A DNA stretch of 57,107 bases, from NCBI RefSeq assembly GCF_001707885.1, contig NZ_MASS01000025.1, forward strand, positions 1 through 57,107, in the 5' to 3' direction. Positions 42,376 to 51,585 of the stretch are shown piece after piece. Position 1 is the stretch's first letter. Each line of letters begins with the position of its first letter. The position numbers and the translations under genes were made by a program. This stretch comes from Desulfosporosinus cupriresistens. GTDB lineage: Bacteria; Bacillota; Desulfitobacteriia; Desulfitobacteriales; Desulfitobacteriaceae. The notes below the pieces were generated by a model. That model saw only the letters and a list, made by a program, of their open reading frames with translations, was not told the DNA's origin and did no database searches.

Positions 42376-43026
42376 ATGGATAAACTACTTACAACCCGTA
42401 AAAAAGTGGTGGAAAAAGGAATCAAAATGTTGTCGACAAACCTTACAGTCGGAACTTGGGGGAATATCAGTTGTCGGATTCCTGGAGAAGACTATTTTGC
42501 TATTACTCCAACCGGTATGAGCTACGACATGTTAGTGCCTGAGGATATTGTTATATTAGACTTAAGAGGAAATATTATTAATGGAGCTCGAAAACCTTCC
42601 ATTGAAGTGCCATTGCACTTGACGATTTATAATTCTCGTGAAGATATACAGGCAATTGTACATACACATAGTCCCTACGCGACAGCTATGGCCGTAGCAC
42701 GAAAAGAAATTCCAGGAGTGATCGAAGATTTGGTGCAGATTGTAGGTGGATGCGTGCGAGTAAACGAATACGCGCTACCAGGAACTGTACAACTTGGAAT
42801 TAATACCGTTAAAGCTATGAATGAACGTAACGCAGTTTTGCTTGCCAACCATGGTATGTTAGGCGCAGGTCGGGATTTAGTAGAGGCCTTTAGGGTTTGT
42901 CAAGTAGTCGAGAAGTCTGCACAAATCGTAATTCTCGCCCAGCTCATGGGCGGTGCAGTGGAATTAACGCAAGATGATATTGAAGGAATGCGAAACTTTT
43001 ATCTTAATGCGTATGGTCAGAGATAA
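42376..43026 (+). CDS. Class II aldolase/adducin family protein
   Basis: The 216-residue protein is a class II (zinc) sugar-phosphate aldolase of the FucA/AraD type. The metal ligand region is VHTHSPYATAMAV and the later His is in LANHGMLGAG; GTWGNISCRIP and ITPTGMSYD bind the phosphate and EVPLHLTIY carries the catalytic Glu. ATG 42376 follows GGAAGGTG at 8-9 bases; a TTG/GTG-led extension to 42325 is not needed. The neighbour downstream is S-adenosylhomocysteinase. In related bacteria such aldolases split 5-deoxy- or methylthio-ribulose 1-phosphate left from SAM use, and that role is plausible here but not shown. Confidence 0.85.
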   Translation: MDKLLTTRKKVVEKGIKMLSTNLTVGTWGNISCRIPGEDYFAITPTGMSYDMLVPEDIVILDLRGNIINGARKPSIEVPLHLTIYNSREDIQAIVHTHSPYATAMAVARKEIPGVIEDLVQIVGGCVRVNEYALPGTVQLGINTVKAMNERNAVLLANHGMLGAGRDLVEAFRVCQVVEKSAQIVILAQLMGGAVELTQDDIEGMRNFYLNAYGQR

Positions 43027-43247
43027 AGAAAGCAAATCAGTTTTTCTCAGTGTATGTATAAGAAATAATAAGCGTTTTAGAGTATAATTAGTGCAGAGAC
43101 ATATATTAAAGTAATCATAGTAGCGCTTAGGAAGGACTTATTTGATCTGAGGATACTTAATCCTTGAGATGAGCGAGGTATTTCACAAAGTAGTTTTGTA
43201 ATATTCTGCATCAAAATATTAAGAAAAGAAAGAAGGTAAATAAATAC

Positions 43248-44504
43248 ATGAAATTCACTATTCGAGACTTAGGATTAGCACCTCTTGGGCAACGTAAAAT
43301 TGATTGGGTAACACCTCGGATGCAAGTACTTAATATGGTACGGAAGGAATTTGAAGAACAACTCCCCTTTGCTGGAAAGAAAGTAGTTATTTGTTTACAT
43401 TTAGAAGCTAAAACAGCTTACTTAGCGCATGTGATAAGAGCTGGTGGTGCTGAAGTGACTGTGGTCGCTAGTAATCCGCTTTCCACTCAGGATGATGTAG
43501 TAGCTGCACTTGTTCAACAAGGAATAGGAGCACATGCTTGGTATAATGCGACGGATGAAGAATTTAATCATCATCTACAATTGGCTCTCGATACGGAACC
43601 AGACTTTATCATTGATGACGGGGGAGATCTCGTATCAACGATACATACAACTCGCCCTGAACTTCTCCAGAAAGTCAAGGGAGGTGCTGAAGAGACGACA
43701 ACGGGTGTTCTGCGTTTGCATTCTATGGAGAGTGATGGGGTTCTGAAGTTTCCAATGATTGCTGTCAATGATGCTCAATGTAAGTACTTATTTGATAACA
43801 GATATGGTACTGGTCAATCTGTTTGGGACGGGATTATGCGAACAACTAATTTGGTAGTTGCCGGCAAAACAGCTGTCATTGCTGGATATGGCTGGTGCGG
43901 TAAAGGGGTTGCACTTCGTGCAAAGGGGTTAGGAGCACGAGTTATCATTTGCGAAATTAACCCTATTAAAGCAAATGAGGCGCTGATGGATGGATTCGAA
44001 GTAATGCCAATGGTCGAGGCAGCAAAGTGCGGTGATTTCTTTATAACGGTGACGGGCAACACAGATATTATTAATAAAGAACATTTTGTTTTAATGAAAT
44101 CTGGTGCTGTCATGTGTAATGCGGGACACTTCGATGTAGAGGTTAACGTAGCACAACTGAAAGAAATAGCAATCTCTGAGAAAACTGCTAGGACTAACAT
44201 AACTGAATATACGCTTCCTAGTGGGCAACAAGTATACCTTTTGGCAGAGGGACGTTTAGTTAATCTAGCTGCTGGGGATGGGCACCCAGCGGAAGTCATG
44301 GACATGACGTTTGCTTTACAGGCGCTATCACTACAATACGTTGCATTGAACCACGACAAACTATCGGCAAAAGTTTATCAAGTGAATGCAGAGATTGATG
44401 AGAAAGTTGCAACACTTAAACTCCAATCCTTAGGTTTATCAATTGACACATTGACTAAGGAGCAAGAACGTTACCTTGCTTCTTGGAGTTCTGAAGGGGC
44501 CTAA
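43248..44504 (+). CDS. ahcY: S-adenosylhomocysteine hydrolase
   Basis: The 418-residue NAD-dependent enzyme splits S-adenosylhomocysteine into adenosine and homocysteine, ending the SAM methylation cycle in the cytosol. Marks are the substrate domain with LEAKTAYL and DDGGDLVSTIH, the NAD-binding motif AGYGWCGKGVALRAKGLGA, VTGNTDIINKEHF and the C-terminal HPAEVMDMTFALQALS. The length fits the short bacterial/archaeal form. The ATG follows AAAGAAAGAAGGTAAAT. It is 221 bases after the aldolase gene without a visible terminator between, and a strong terminator follows it. Confidence 0.94.
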   Translation: MKFTIRDLGLAPLGQRKIDWVTPRMQVLNMVRKEFEEQLPFAGKKVVICLHLEAKTAYLAHVIRAGGAEVTVVASNPLSTQDDVVAALVQQGIGAHAWYNATDEEFNHHLQLALDTEPDFIIDDGGDLVSTIHTTRPELLQKVKGGAEETTTGVLRLHSMESDGVLKFPMIAVNDAQCKYLFDNRYGTGQSVWDGIMRTTNLVVAGKTAVIAGYGWCGKGVALRAKGLGARVIICEINPIKANEALMDGFEVMPMVEAAKCGDFFITVTGNTDIINKEHFVLMKSGAVMCNAGHFDVEVNVAQLKEIAISEKTARTNITEYTLPSGQQVYLLAEGRLVNLAAGDGHPAEVMDMTFALQALSLQYVALNHDKLSAKVYQVNAEIDEKVATLKLQSLGLSIDTLTKEQERYLASWSSEGA

Positions 44505-44555
44505 AACTTTATCAGGAATGAGATGAAATTTAATATATTCATTATTAATAATGAG

Positions 44556-44585
44556 AAAACACCGTTTTTTAAACGGTGTTTTTGT
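44556..44585 (+). terminator. Terminator of ahcY
   Basis: AAAACACCGTTT pairs with AAACGGTGTTTTT. From here to 44843 only an extended -10-like TGCTATAAT (about 44666-44673) was noted. Confidence 0.85.
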
Positions 44586-44843
44586 GCTTGTTACGCATTT
44601 TGGTTGTTTAGAAGGAAAACCGCTCTGTTCGTTTAAAAGCTGCACAAAGATACGATTCGATATATGCTATAATGGAGTCCCATATTTTATTTAATAGGTA
44701 TCAAATAAATATTAATTAACCATTAAAAACAATACCTAATAATGGTAAACTTAAAGAGAAGGATTAGTCCCATATGCAAATGTTGCGTATATCAATTGGA
44801 AAACTGATAGAATCTGGATTAAGAGAAAAGAGAGGCCTAAGGC

Positions 44844-47174
44844 ATGGGAAAAACTCTAATTGTAGCAGAAAAACCGTCTCAAGCTCGTGAATATGCTACA
44901 GCCTTGGGTGTCAAGGTCAAGAAAGACGGGTATATTGAAAGTGAACAGTATATAATTACGTGGTGCTATGGTCATCTTTTAGAGCTGGAGCGACCGGAAG
45001 CTTATATGAATCTGGAGCGAGTCGGCAGACGCTGGAGTTTAAAGCGTTTGCCTGTTTTGCCAAGTTTGAACGATTTTCGTCGTGTGGTCAAACCTGGGGC
45101 GAGCAAACAATTTCAGATGATTCAACAGTGGTTGAAGTCTTCAGAAATCGAAGAGGTTATTTGCGGAACAGATGCTGATCGAGAAGGGCAGTTACTCTTT
45201 CAGGAAGTGTGGGATGTATCCCAGTGCAATAAACCCTTGTCGAGGCTGTGGATTTCCTCGCTGACGACAGCTGCGATTCGGGAAGGGTTAAAGCATCTTC
45301 GGCCCGCAGAATCGGTGGCTGGGCTTGCTGCTGCTGGTTACGGCAGAGCATTCGCCGACTGGGATTTTGGTATGAATCTAACTGAAGGGTTTACAGCGTT
45401 GTTCGGGAGTTTTGATGCTGTGCGAAAAAAACCTAATGTCATTTCGGTAGGAAGGGTGCAGACTCCGACACTTGCCTTGATCGTAGAACGAGAATGGGAG
45501 ATTGAATGTTTTGTACCCCAATGTTTTTACGAAGTACGGGCTGAGTTCGTGACAGCTCAGGGGGAATATCCAGGCAAGTGGTTTGATTCAAGTGAAGAGT
45601 CGAAGCGTATCACTAATCCTCGAGATGCGCTGAACATCGTTGCCAAAACGCAAAATAAACCAGGAAAAATAACCAAAATGGAGCAGAAGGATGTCCAAGA
45701 GCCTGCACCGCTTCTATTTGATCTAACTTCACTGACGATAGCTGCCTCTAAGAGATACGGCTTCAGTGCTGAAAAGGTTCTCCAGTTGGCCCAGTCTCTT
45801 TATGAGAAAAAGGCTATTACTTATCCTCGAACCGATTGCGCTTACTTACCGGAGGATTTGTTATCCAAATTACCAGACCATCTCAAGGCTGTTCGTCAAG
45901 AGCCTTATACGAATTTTGTGGATGAAGCAATTGGTTTTGGTGTGCCTTCGGGTAAGCGTGTGATCAATACTATTACTGCACATCATGCCATTATACCGAC
46001 AACGGAGAAAGTCGTCATCGTAAGACTTACGACCGAAGAGCAAAAACTCTATGATTTAATAATTCGTCGTTTCCTGGCCGTTTGGCTTCAGCCTGCTCGA
46101 TATCATCAGACCGACGTGATAACTGAGGTTGAGGGTGAGCCCTTTCGCACGAGAGGCAAGGTTCTGTTAAGTGCGGGATGGAAAAAGCTTTACGGACCGG
46201 ATGAAATTGAGGATAAAATCACACGTAAAACCAAAAAGAAGGATGGCAAAGAACAGACAGAGGATGAAAATGTTACACTACCTCCTTTGACTAAGGGGGA
46301 AAACGTGCGTACGAAACGTGTTTATAGCGAGGAAAAGACCACCAAACCTCCAAAACGCTTTACCCAGGGAGATCTGCTTAAAGCAATGGAAGGCGCAGGT
46401 AAGCAAATTGATGATGAGTTGCTTCGCCAGCAATTGAAAGGCAAAGGGTTGGGCACTGTAGCGACTAGGCCAGCAATCATAGAAAACCTTATCGAACGGG
46501 GATACATGCTTCAAGAGCAAAAGGTGTTGAAACCTACTGAAAAAGGGTCCGAACTTATTCGTCTCATTAAAGAACGGCTTCCTCAAGCTCAACTCTTGAT
46601 TAGCGCTGAAATGACTGGTCAGATGGAGTTCAATCTTTCAAGAGTAGAGAATGGAGAACTAACGATAGAAAGTTATATGGCGGATGTGGAAGACGCCATT
46701 GGTCGAATTATCGAGGAATTGCGTTTCTTCGAGCACAAAAACGGTAAAATCCCATTGGCTCTTGCACCTTCATCTCGAACTCAGGGAGCAGGAAAGAAAG
46801 GGGAGAGAACAAACAGCAAGAATACGCTGAAGGACCGAGAGTCGGCGAAGATTGCCGGGGGAATGGCAGGAAAGTCTACTGTGGAGGATAAGGCTGTAAC
46901 GTTAGGGCTTTGTCCTAGGTGCGGTGGCGATGTGATTGAAGGGCAGAAGGGGTTTGGGTGTGCGAGTTGGCGAGAAGGATGTCGCTTCGTAGTATGGAAA
47001 GATCCGATCTACGGTAAAGTGCTCACTCCAAATCAAATTAAAAGTCTATTAAAGAAAGGAAAAACACCGTTAATAAAAGGGTTTAAATCGAAATCGGGTA
47101 AATCATTTGCAGCCTATCTGATCTGGGAAAATCCAGCTGAGGCAAAATTGAAATTTGAGTTTAAAGGAGAATAA
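44844..47174 (+). CDS. topB: DNA topoisomerase III
   Basis: The 776-residue type IA topoisomerase relaxes and decatenates DNA. The Toprim domain is at the start (LIVAEKPSQAREYA, then CGTDADREGQLLFQE), the central domain carries SVGRVQTPTLALIVEREWEIE, and the active-site Tyr is in ITYPRTDCAYLPEDL. LRQQLKGKGLGTVATRPAIIENLIERGY matches the family. At the C-terminus is one topo-type zinc ribbon (CPRCGGDV with GCASWREGC). A charged linker rich in Lys and Glu precedes it. The ATG follows AGAGGCCTAAGG. It stands alone and ends in a terminator. Confidence 0.94.
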   Translation: MGKTLIVAEKPSQAREYATALGVKVKKDGYIESEQYIITWCYGHLLELERPEAYMNLERVGRRWSLKRLPVLPSLNDFRRVVKPGASKQFQMIQQWLKSSEIEEVICGTDADREGQLLFQEVWDVSQCNKPLSRLWISSLTTAAIREGLKHLRPAESVAGLAAAGYGRAFADWDFGMNLTEGFTALFGSFDAVRKKPNVISVGRVQTPTLALIVEREWEIECFVPQCFYEVRAEFVTAQGEYPGKWFDSSEESKRITNPRDALNIVAKTQNKPGKITKMEQKDVQEPAPLLFDLTSLTIAASKRYGFSAEKVLQLAQSLYEKKAITYPRTDCAYLPEDLLSKLPDHLKAVRQEPYTNFVDEAIGFGVPSGKRVINTITAHHAIIPTTEKVVIVRLTTEEQKLYDLIIRRFLAVWLQPARYHQTDVITEVEGEPFRTRGKVLLSAGWKKLYGPDEIEDKITRKTKKKDGKEQTEDENVTLPPLTKGENVRTKRVYSEEKTTKPPKRFTQGDLLKAMEGAGKQIDDELLRQQLKGKGLGTVATRPAIIENLIERGYMLQEQKVLKPTEKGSELIRLIKERLPQAQLLISAEMTGQMEFNLSRVENGELTIESYMADVEDAIGRIIEELRFFEHKNGKIPLALAPSSRTQGAGKKGERTNSKNTLKDRESAKIAGGMAGKSTVEDKAVTLGLCPRCGGDVIEGQKGFGCASWREGCRFVVWKDPIYGKVLTPNQIKSLLKKGKTPLIKGFKSKSGKSFAAYLIWENPAEAKLKFEFKGE

Positions 47175-47175
47175 A

Positions 47176-47223
47176 ACAAACAAACATCGCGATCACAAAT
47201 GATCGCAATGTTTGTTTTGTTTC
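47176..47223 (+). terminator. Terminator of topB
   Basis: AAACAAACATCGCGATCA pairs with TGATCGCAATGTTTGTTTT with small bulges, ending in GTTT. Confidence 0.75.
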
Positions 47224-47397
47224 ATCTAAGAGCTGTTCCATAACAGGTCATAGCATTACAGGTAAAAGGAATTTAATTTGTTAAAAAGAAGGTATTTTCA
47301 TAATATTGACGAATTATGAGATTACAGGAAAAAGGAATAATAGAGAGCTAGGCATCAAATAAGTAATATTGAGGTAGAGTTCAGAAAGGATGTCTCA

Positions 47398-48936
47398 ATG
47401 TTTAACAGAAATGCTGCTAACAAGTGTTTATCTAAGTTAGCTCTAATTATACTAAATATTATAGTAATAGCCTGCATTTGCTATTTTGCGGTTTCATCGT
47501 CTTCATTTTCATTAGTGGCCAAAAGCTTTTCACTTATATGTTGCTTATTCATTCTTGTAGTTGTTTACGGAAAAAAGAGGTTTGAGAGCTGGATTTGTAA
47601 ATTAATAAATCGATTAGGCTGTAGGAATACTCTGATTTTGATAATCCTATTGGGATTCTCAATGAGACTTCTATGGATTTTATTAGTTCCTACTATTCCA
47701 ATTTCTGATTTCGGACTAATGTACGAATATGCTAAAGAAATTCAACAAGGTAATTTTACGGGATTTCATAATTATGCTTATTTTGCACGCTTTGCACATG
47801 ATACTATAACAGTTTTGTACTTTTCAATTTTTTATAATCTTAAGTCAAATCCACTTATAATAATAAAGTTTATGAATGTATTGTTCTCAACTCTGGCCAT
47901 ATATTATATGTATAAAATTGTCGAGCAAATATATGATGTATGGCTTGGTTTATTGGCTGCATTCCTACTTGCAATATTTCCGCCATTTATTATGTATAAT
48001 TCCCAAACCATGTCCGAAAATATAGCGATCACCTTTTATTTAATAAGCGTCTATTACTTTATGTTAGTTATTAATAAAAAGAAGAAGTTTCATGGGAACG
48101 AGTTAAGGAATTTATGTTTTTGTGGTCTAGCGCTTGCTATGGCAAATATGTTTAGAATGGTTGGTTCGGTTTTTCTGATCGCCTACATAATGTATTTGAT
48201 TTTGTTTAGAGATGTAAGAAAACTTTATTTCTTGATGCCTTTCATGCTCCTTACCTATTTTATACCAATATTTTTAATTAGTTCTATACTTATTTATAAT
48301 GGGATAACTGAAACTCATCTATGGAACTCTAAAGAGCCTATCTGGACATCAGTTTTGAAAGGAACAAATTTTGAGTCTAACGGGCATTGGAACGTCGAGG
48401 ACGCCAAACTTCCAGAAATCTATAACCATGATCCGGATAAAATTACGCAAGCCAGTAAACAGATAATTAAAGAAAGACTATTAAACGCCTCACCACAAAA
48501 AATCTCAACTTTTTACTTGTATAAATTTGGATCTGAATGGGCAGATCCAGATATGAGTGCTTATGAATGGGCAACTAAAAATATTCCTGAAAGTAGTCCT
48601 ACTGCTAATCTAATAAGAAAATTGAAATCGGAAATTCTGATAGTAACAACGTTGTTTTATCTATTTCTTTTGTATTTTAGTATTAAATCTCTGCTGAGAA
48701 ACAGAGATCGTCCTGAAGAAATAAGCTTCTTTTTATTATTATTTTGCGGGTTTGTGATACTTCTCTTAATCACTGAAGCTCAAGCCAGGTACGCTTTTGT
48801 AATTTCTTGGATTTTCATAATCTTGGCAATTGGAGGATTAAAGGGGAGACATGTTACAGATTTTAAAATTCAGCGTAGTAGGAGTATTAAATACAGCGAT
48901 CTCCTGCGTTTCCTACTCTCTAATGGTCTTTCTTAG
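47398..48936 (+). CDS. Polytopic membrane glycosyltransferase (GT-C type, PMT/ArnT-like)
   Basis: The 512-residue protein has about eleven hydrophobic segments and a periplasmic loop near residues 300-420, the layout of GT-C glycosyltransferases that use polyprenyl-phosphate sugars. The acidic motif after the first helices is in VPTIPISDFGLMYEYAKEI (Asp near 103), as expected for the catalytic Asp. Dominant codon use is AT-rich compared with the neighbours. Its last 86 bases overlap the next gene, a GtrA-type protein, in another frame, so its final 28 residues (from about GRHVTDFK) may be a read-on tail. With GtrA and GtrB it forms a cassette that modifies a cell-surface glycan. The acceptor is unknown. 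Confidence 0.78.
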   Translation: MFNRNAANKCLSKLALIILNIIVIACICYFAVSSSSFSLVAKSFSLICCLFILVVVYGKKRFESWICKLINRLGCRNTLILIILLGFSMRLLWILLVPTIPISDFGLMYEYAKEIQQGNFTGFHNYAYFARFAHDTITVLYFSIFYNLKSNPLIIIKFMNVLFSTLAIYYMYKIVEQIYDVWLGLLAAFLLAIFPPFIMYNSQTMSENIAITFYLISVYYFMLVINKKKKFHGNELRNLCFCGLALAMANMFRMVGSVFLIAYIMYLILFRDVRKLYFLMPFMLLTYFIPIFLISSILIYNGITETHLWNSKEPIWTSVLKGTNFESNGHWNVEDAKLPEIYNHDPDKITQASKQIIKERLLNASPQKISTFYLYKFGSEWADPDMSAYEWATKNIPESSPTANLIRKLKSEILIVTTLFYLFLLYFSIKSLLRNRDRPEEISFFLLLFCGFVILLLITEAQARYAFVISWIFIILAIGGLKGRHVTDFKIQRSRSIKYSDLLRFLLSNGLS

Positions 48937-49255
48937 TGTCAATTATATTGTAGCCAATGTCCTCTCGTATAGTATTGGTACAATAAATAGTTACTTATGG
49001 AATAAGGGATGGGTATTCAATTCAAATGAGCGTCACTCAAAGATCCTCTATAAATTTATAGGCGTTAACAGTATTACCTTATTGTTTAACAGTTTTGTGC
49101 TGTATGCTTTAGTCTCAATTTTTAGCTTAAATAAATTGATAAGCCAGATTATAGCAACCTTATTGGGAATGACATTGAACTTTATTTTAAATAAAGTATG
49201 GACGTTTGGAGGTAGGAAGGTTAAAAAATGCGCGAAAAATATTTATTATCGATAG
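48851..49255 (+). CDS. GtrA-family membrane protein
   Basis: The 134-residue protein has four hydrophobic helices and the GtrA pattern: LKFSVVGVLNTAISCVSYSL at the start, NSYLWNKGWVF in the middle and FILNKVWTFGG at the end. GtrA-type proteins are believed to help flip polyprenyl-phosphate-linked sugars. The ATG at 48851 has GGAGGATTAAAGGGGAG upstream, inside the preceding glycosyltransferase gene. It overlaps the next gene by 28 bases. Confidence 0.88.
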   Translation: MLQILKFSVVGVLNTAISCVSYSLMVFLSVNYIVANVLSYSIGTINSYLWNKGWVFNSNERHSKILYKFIGVNSITLLFNSFVLYALVSIFSLNKLISQIIATLLGMTLNFILNKVWTFGGRKVKKCAKNIYYR

Positions 49256-50172
49256 TTATACCTATGTATTGTGAAGAAGAAGTTGCAGAGGAATGCTATC
49301 AGCGAATAACTAAAGTAATGAAAGATAATGGATATTGCTACGAGCTTTTGTTTATCAATGATGGCAGTAAAGATAATACTATTAATATATTAAGGGCGTT
49401 AGCAACCCGTGATGAGAAAGTTAAGGTAGTCAACTTTTCTAGAAACTTCGGTCACCAAACTGCGGTTACATGTGGTATAGATCTGGCTTTAGGCGATGCA
49501 ATCGTATTAATAGATGCCGATTTGCAAGATCCGCCCGAGCAAATTAAAAACATGGTTGATCTTTGGCACCAAGGCTATGATGTAGTTTATGGCAAACGCA
49601 AAAAAAGAAATGGTGAAACTATATTCAAACGTTTCACTGCTAAATGTTTCTATAGGGTTTTGGCCTATATGTCCGATGTTGATATTCCAATAAACACAGG
49701 TGATTTTAGACTGATTGATAAACGTGTGGCAACTGCATTTTCCGCTATGCCCGAAAGAAATAGATTTGTGAGGGGTATGATTGCTTGGTTAGGTTATAAT
49801 CAAACACATATCGAATATGAACGAGATGAACGTTTTGCAGGGAAAACAAAATATCCTCTCAAAAAAATGCTGAAATTTGCTGGAGATGGAATAATATCTT
49901 TTTCTTCAAAGCCATTAAAATTGATGTCTACAATAGGTTTTTTAACTATTATCTTGGCCTTCATTATTCTTATCTACTCAATAGTACAAAAAATATCTGG
50001 AGGATCGACCTCATCTGGTTGGGCATCACTAATGGTGGCAATAACCTTCTTCAGCGGAGTACAGCTGTTCTCAATTGGCATTTTAGGAGAATATATTGCA
50101 AGGATATATGACGAAAGTAAAAACAGACCATTATATATCATAAAGGATAAATATAACTTCATGATAGAATGA
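49228..50172 (+). CDS. Polyprenyl-phosphate glycosyltransferase (GtrB/DPM1-like, GT2)
   Basis: The 314-residue GT2 enzyme loads a sugar onto undecaprenyl phosphate. The GT-A domain has SIVIPMYCEEEVAEE, LLFINDGSKDNT and the metal-binding VLIDADLQDPPEQI; R-rich EYERDERFAGKTKYPLKKML closes it. Two membrane helices follow at about residues 230-255 and 265-290. The ATG at 49228 follows GGAGGTAGGAAGG. It overlaps gtrA by 28 bases. It supplies the lipid-linked sugar for the GT-C enzyme two genes upstream. Confidence 0.9.
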   Translation: MREKYLLSIVIPMYCEEEVAEECYQRITKVMKDNGYCYELLFINDGSKDNTINILRALATRDEKVKVVNFSRNFGHQTAVTCGIDLALGDAIVLIDADLQDPPEQIKNMVDLWHQGYDVVYGKRKKRNGETIFKRFTAKCFYRVLAYMSDVDIPINTGDFRLIDKRVATAFSAMPERNRFVRGMIAWLGYNQTHIEYERDERFAGKTKYPLKKMLKFAGDGIISFSSKPLKLMSTIGFLTIILAFIILIYSIVQKISGGSTSSGWASLMVAITFFSGVQLFSIGILGEYIARIYDESKNRPLYIIKDKYNFMIE

Positions 50173-50341
50173 ACTTGCTTAGGTATCCCTGCCGCCTGTG
50201 ATCTTCATATTGTCATTGGAGCTTAAAATTTCTCTAAAACTATAAAACAGGATATAATAGTGAAATCATGCCAATATGCTGGTCATGCTGGAGAAGATGA
50301 TAGCAGTCATACAATTCATTTTAAATAGAATGGAGATTTCA

Positions 50342-51511
50342 ATGTTAACATCATTTGATCACTTCGAGCTTGACGAGGCGCTAGTAGCCGGCCTAAAACA
50401 TGAGGGAATCACCAAACCAACAGCAATTCAAGAACAAACGATTCCATTCATATTAGGGAATAGAGATGTTGTAGGCCAATCGGAAACAGGTACGGGAAAA
50501 ACCTTAGCCTATCTTCTTCCTATATTTCAAAAGATTGATACGCAAAAGCGAGAAGTCCAAGCCTTAATCCTTACACCAACGCATGAACTGGCCATCCAAA
50601 TTCAAAGAGCAATTGAACTATTAGTTAAAGATTCAGGGCTTGCGGTCACCTCAGCTGTAATTATAGGGAACGTAAATATCACGCGACAAATCGAAAAACT
50701 AAAGAACAAACAGCATATTATTGTGGGTTCCAGTGGACGAATTCTTGAACTAATCCAGAAGAAAAAAATTACTGCCCAAACAATTAAGACGATAGTCCTT
50801 GATGAGGCAGATCGCCTACTTGACGAAAACAATTCTCACACGGTAAAAGCAGTTATTAAAACAACGTTGAGCAGAACACAACTCTTGTTGTTTTCTGCCA
50901 CCTTACCATCGGTAACTTTACAGCGGGCTTCTGAGGTATTAAAAAACCCAGAGGTGATTCGCATTACTGATAAAGTGATGATTGCTCCCACCATTACCCA
51001 CCAATATTTCTTAGCTGAGCAAAGAGATAAAATTGAAGTTTTGCGAAAACTGGTTCGCTTGGTTATCCCAACACGAGCCTTAATCTTTATCAATAAAAGT
51101 GAGGAAATAGAGAAGATGGTAGGGAATCTTAAATTCCATGGTTTAGAAGCGGAAGGAATTTACGGGGGAGCGAACAAGACCGATCGAAGGAAAGCAATGG
51201 ATGATTTTAGAAGCGGTAAGATTAGCTTGCTCGTGGCTTCAGATTTGGCGGCCAGAGGATTGGACATCAAAGGGATCACTCATATTTTTAATCTTGATTT
51301 GCCAGAAGATCCACAACTTTATCTGCATCGAGTCGGGAGAACAGGCAGGGCTGGAGAAAGCGGTACGGCAATATCTATTGTGAGCGCTAAAGAGGTTTCC
51401 TATATTAAACGGTTGGAAAGTGCTTTTGAAATCATCATCAGCCCAAAGGAAATGCTTCTAGGGAAGATTGTAGATCTAAGAAAAAAAGCGACTATAGCAA
51501 AAAAGAAGTAA
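50342..51511 (+). CDS. DEAD-box RNA helicase
   Basis: The 389-residue protein has all DEAD-box motifs: the Q motif (PTAIQEQTIP), motif I as SETGTGKT, TPTHELAIQ, DEAD in VLDEADRLLDE, SAT in LFSATLPS, ASDLAARGLDI and HRVGRTGRAG. It has no extra C-terminal RNA-binding domain, only a short basic tail (LRKKATIAKKK). ATG 50342 fits the family start and has GAATGGAGAT upstream; a 22-residue in-frame extension to 50276 is unlikely. Such helicases unwind RNA during ribosome assembly or mRNA decay, often at low temperature. It stands alone. Confidence 0.92.
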   Translation: MLTSFDHFELDEALVAGLKHEGITKPTAIQEQTIPFILGNRDVVGQSETGTGKTLAYLLPIFQKIDTQKREVQALILTPTHELAIQIQRAIELLVKDSGLAVTSAVIIGNVNITRQIEKLKNKQHIIVGSSGRILELIQKKKITAQTIKTIVLDEADRLLDENNSHTVKAVIKTTLSRTQLLLFSATLPSVTLQRASEVLKNPEVIRITDKVMIAPTITHQYFLAEQRDKIEVLRKLVRLVIPTRALIFINKSEEIEKMVGNLKFHGLEAEGIYGGANKTDRRKAMDDFRSGKISLLVASDLAARGLDIKGITHIFNLDLPEDPQLYLHRVGRTGRAGESGTAISIVSAKEVSYIKRLESAFEIIISPKEMLLGKIVDLRKKATIAKKK

Positions 51512-51524
51512 AAATAAGATTATT

Positions 51525-51555
51525 CTGACATCAATCCTAGCAAATGTAGTATAAT
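51525..51555 (+). promoter_or_regulatory. Promoter of the moxR-coxE-cls unit
   Basis: CTGACA at 51525-51530 and TATAAT at 51550-51555 are separated by 19 bases, slightly long. It lies 31 bases ahead of the MoxR start codon. Confidence 0.45.
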
Positions 51556-51585
51556 TGAAAATAGTTGAGGAAAGGAGGAAATCAG

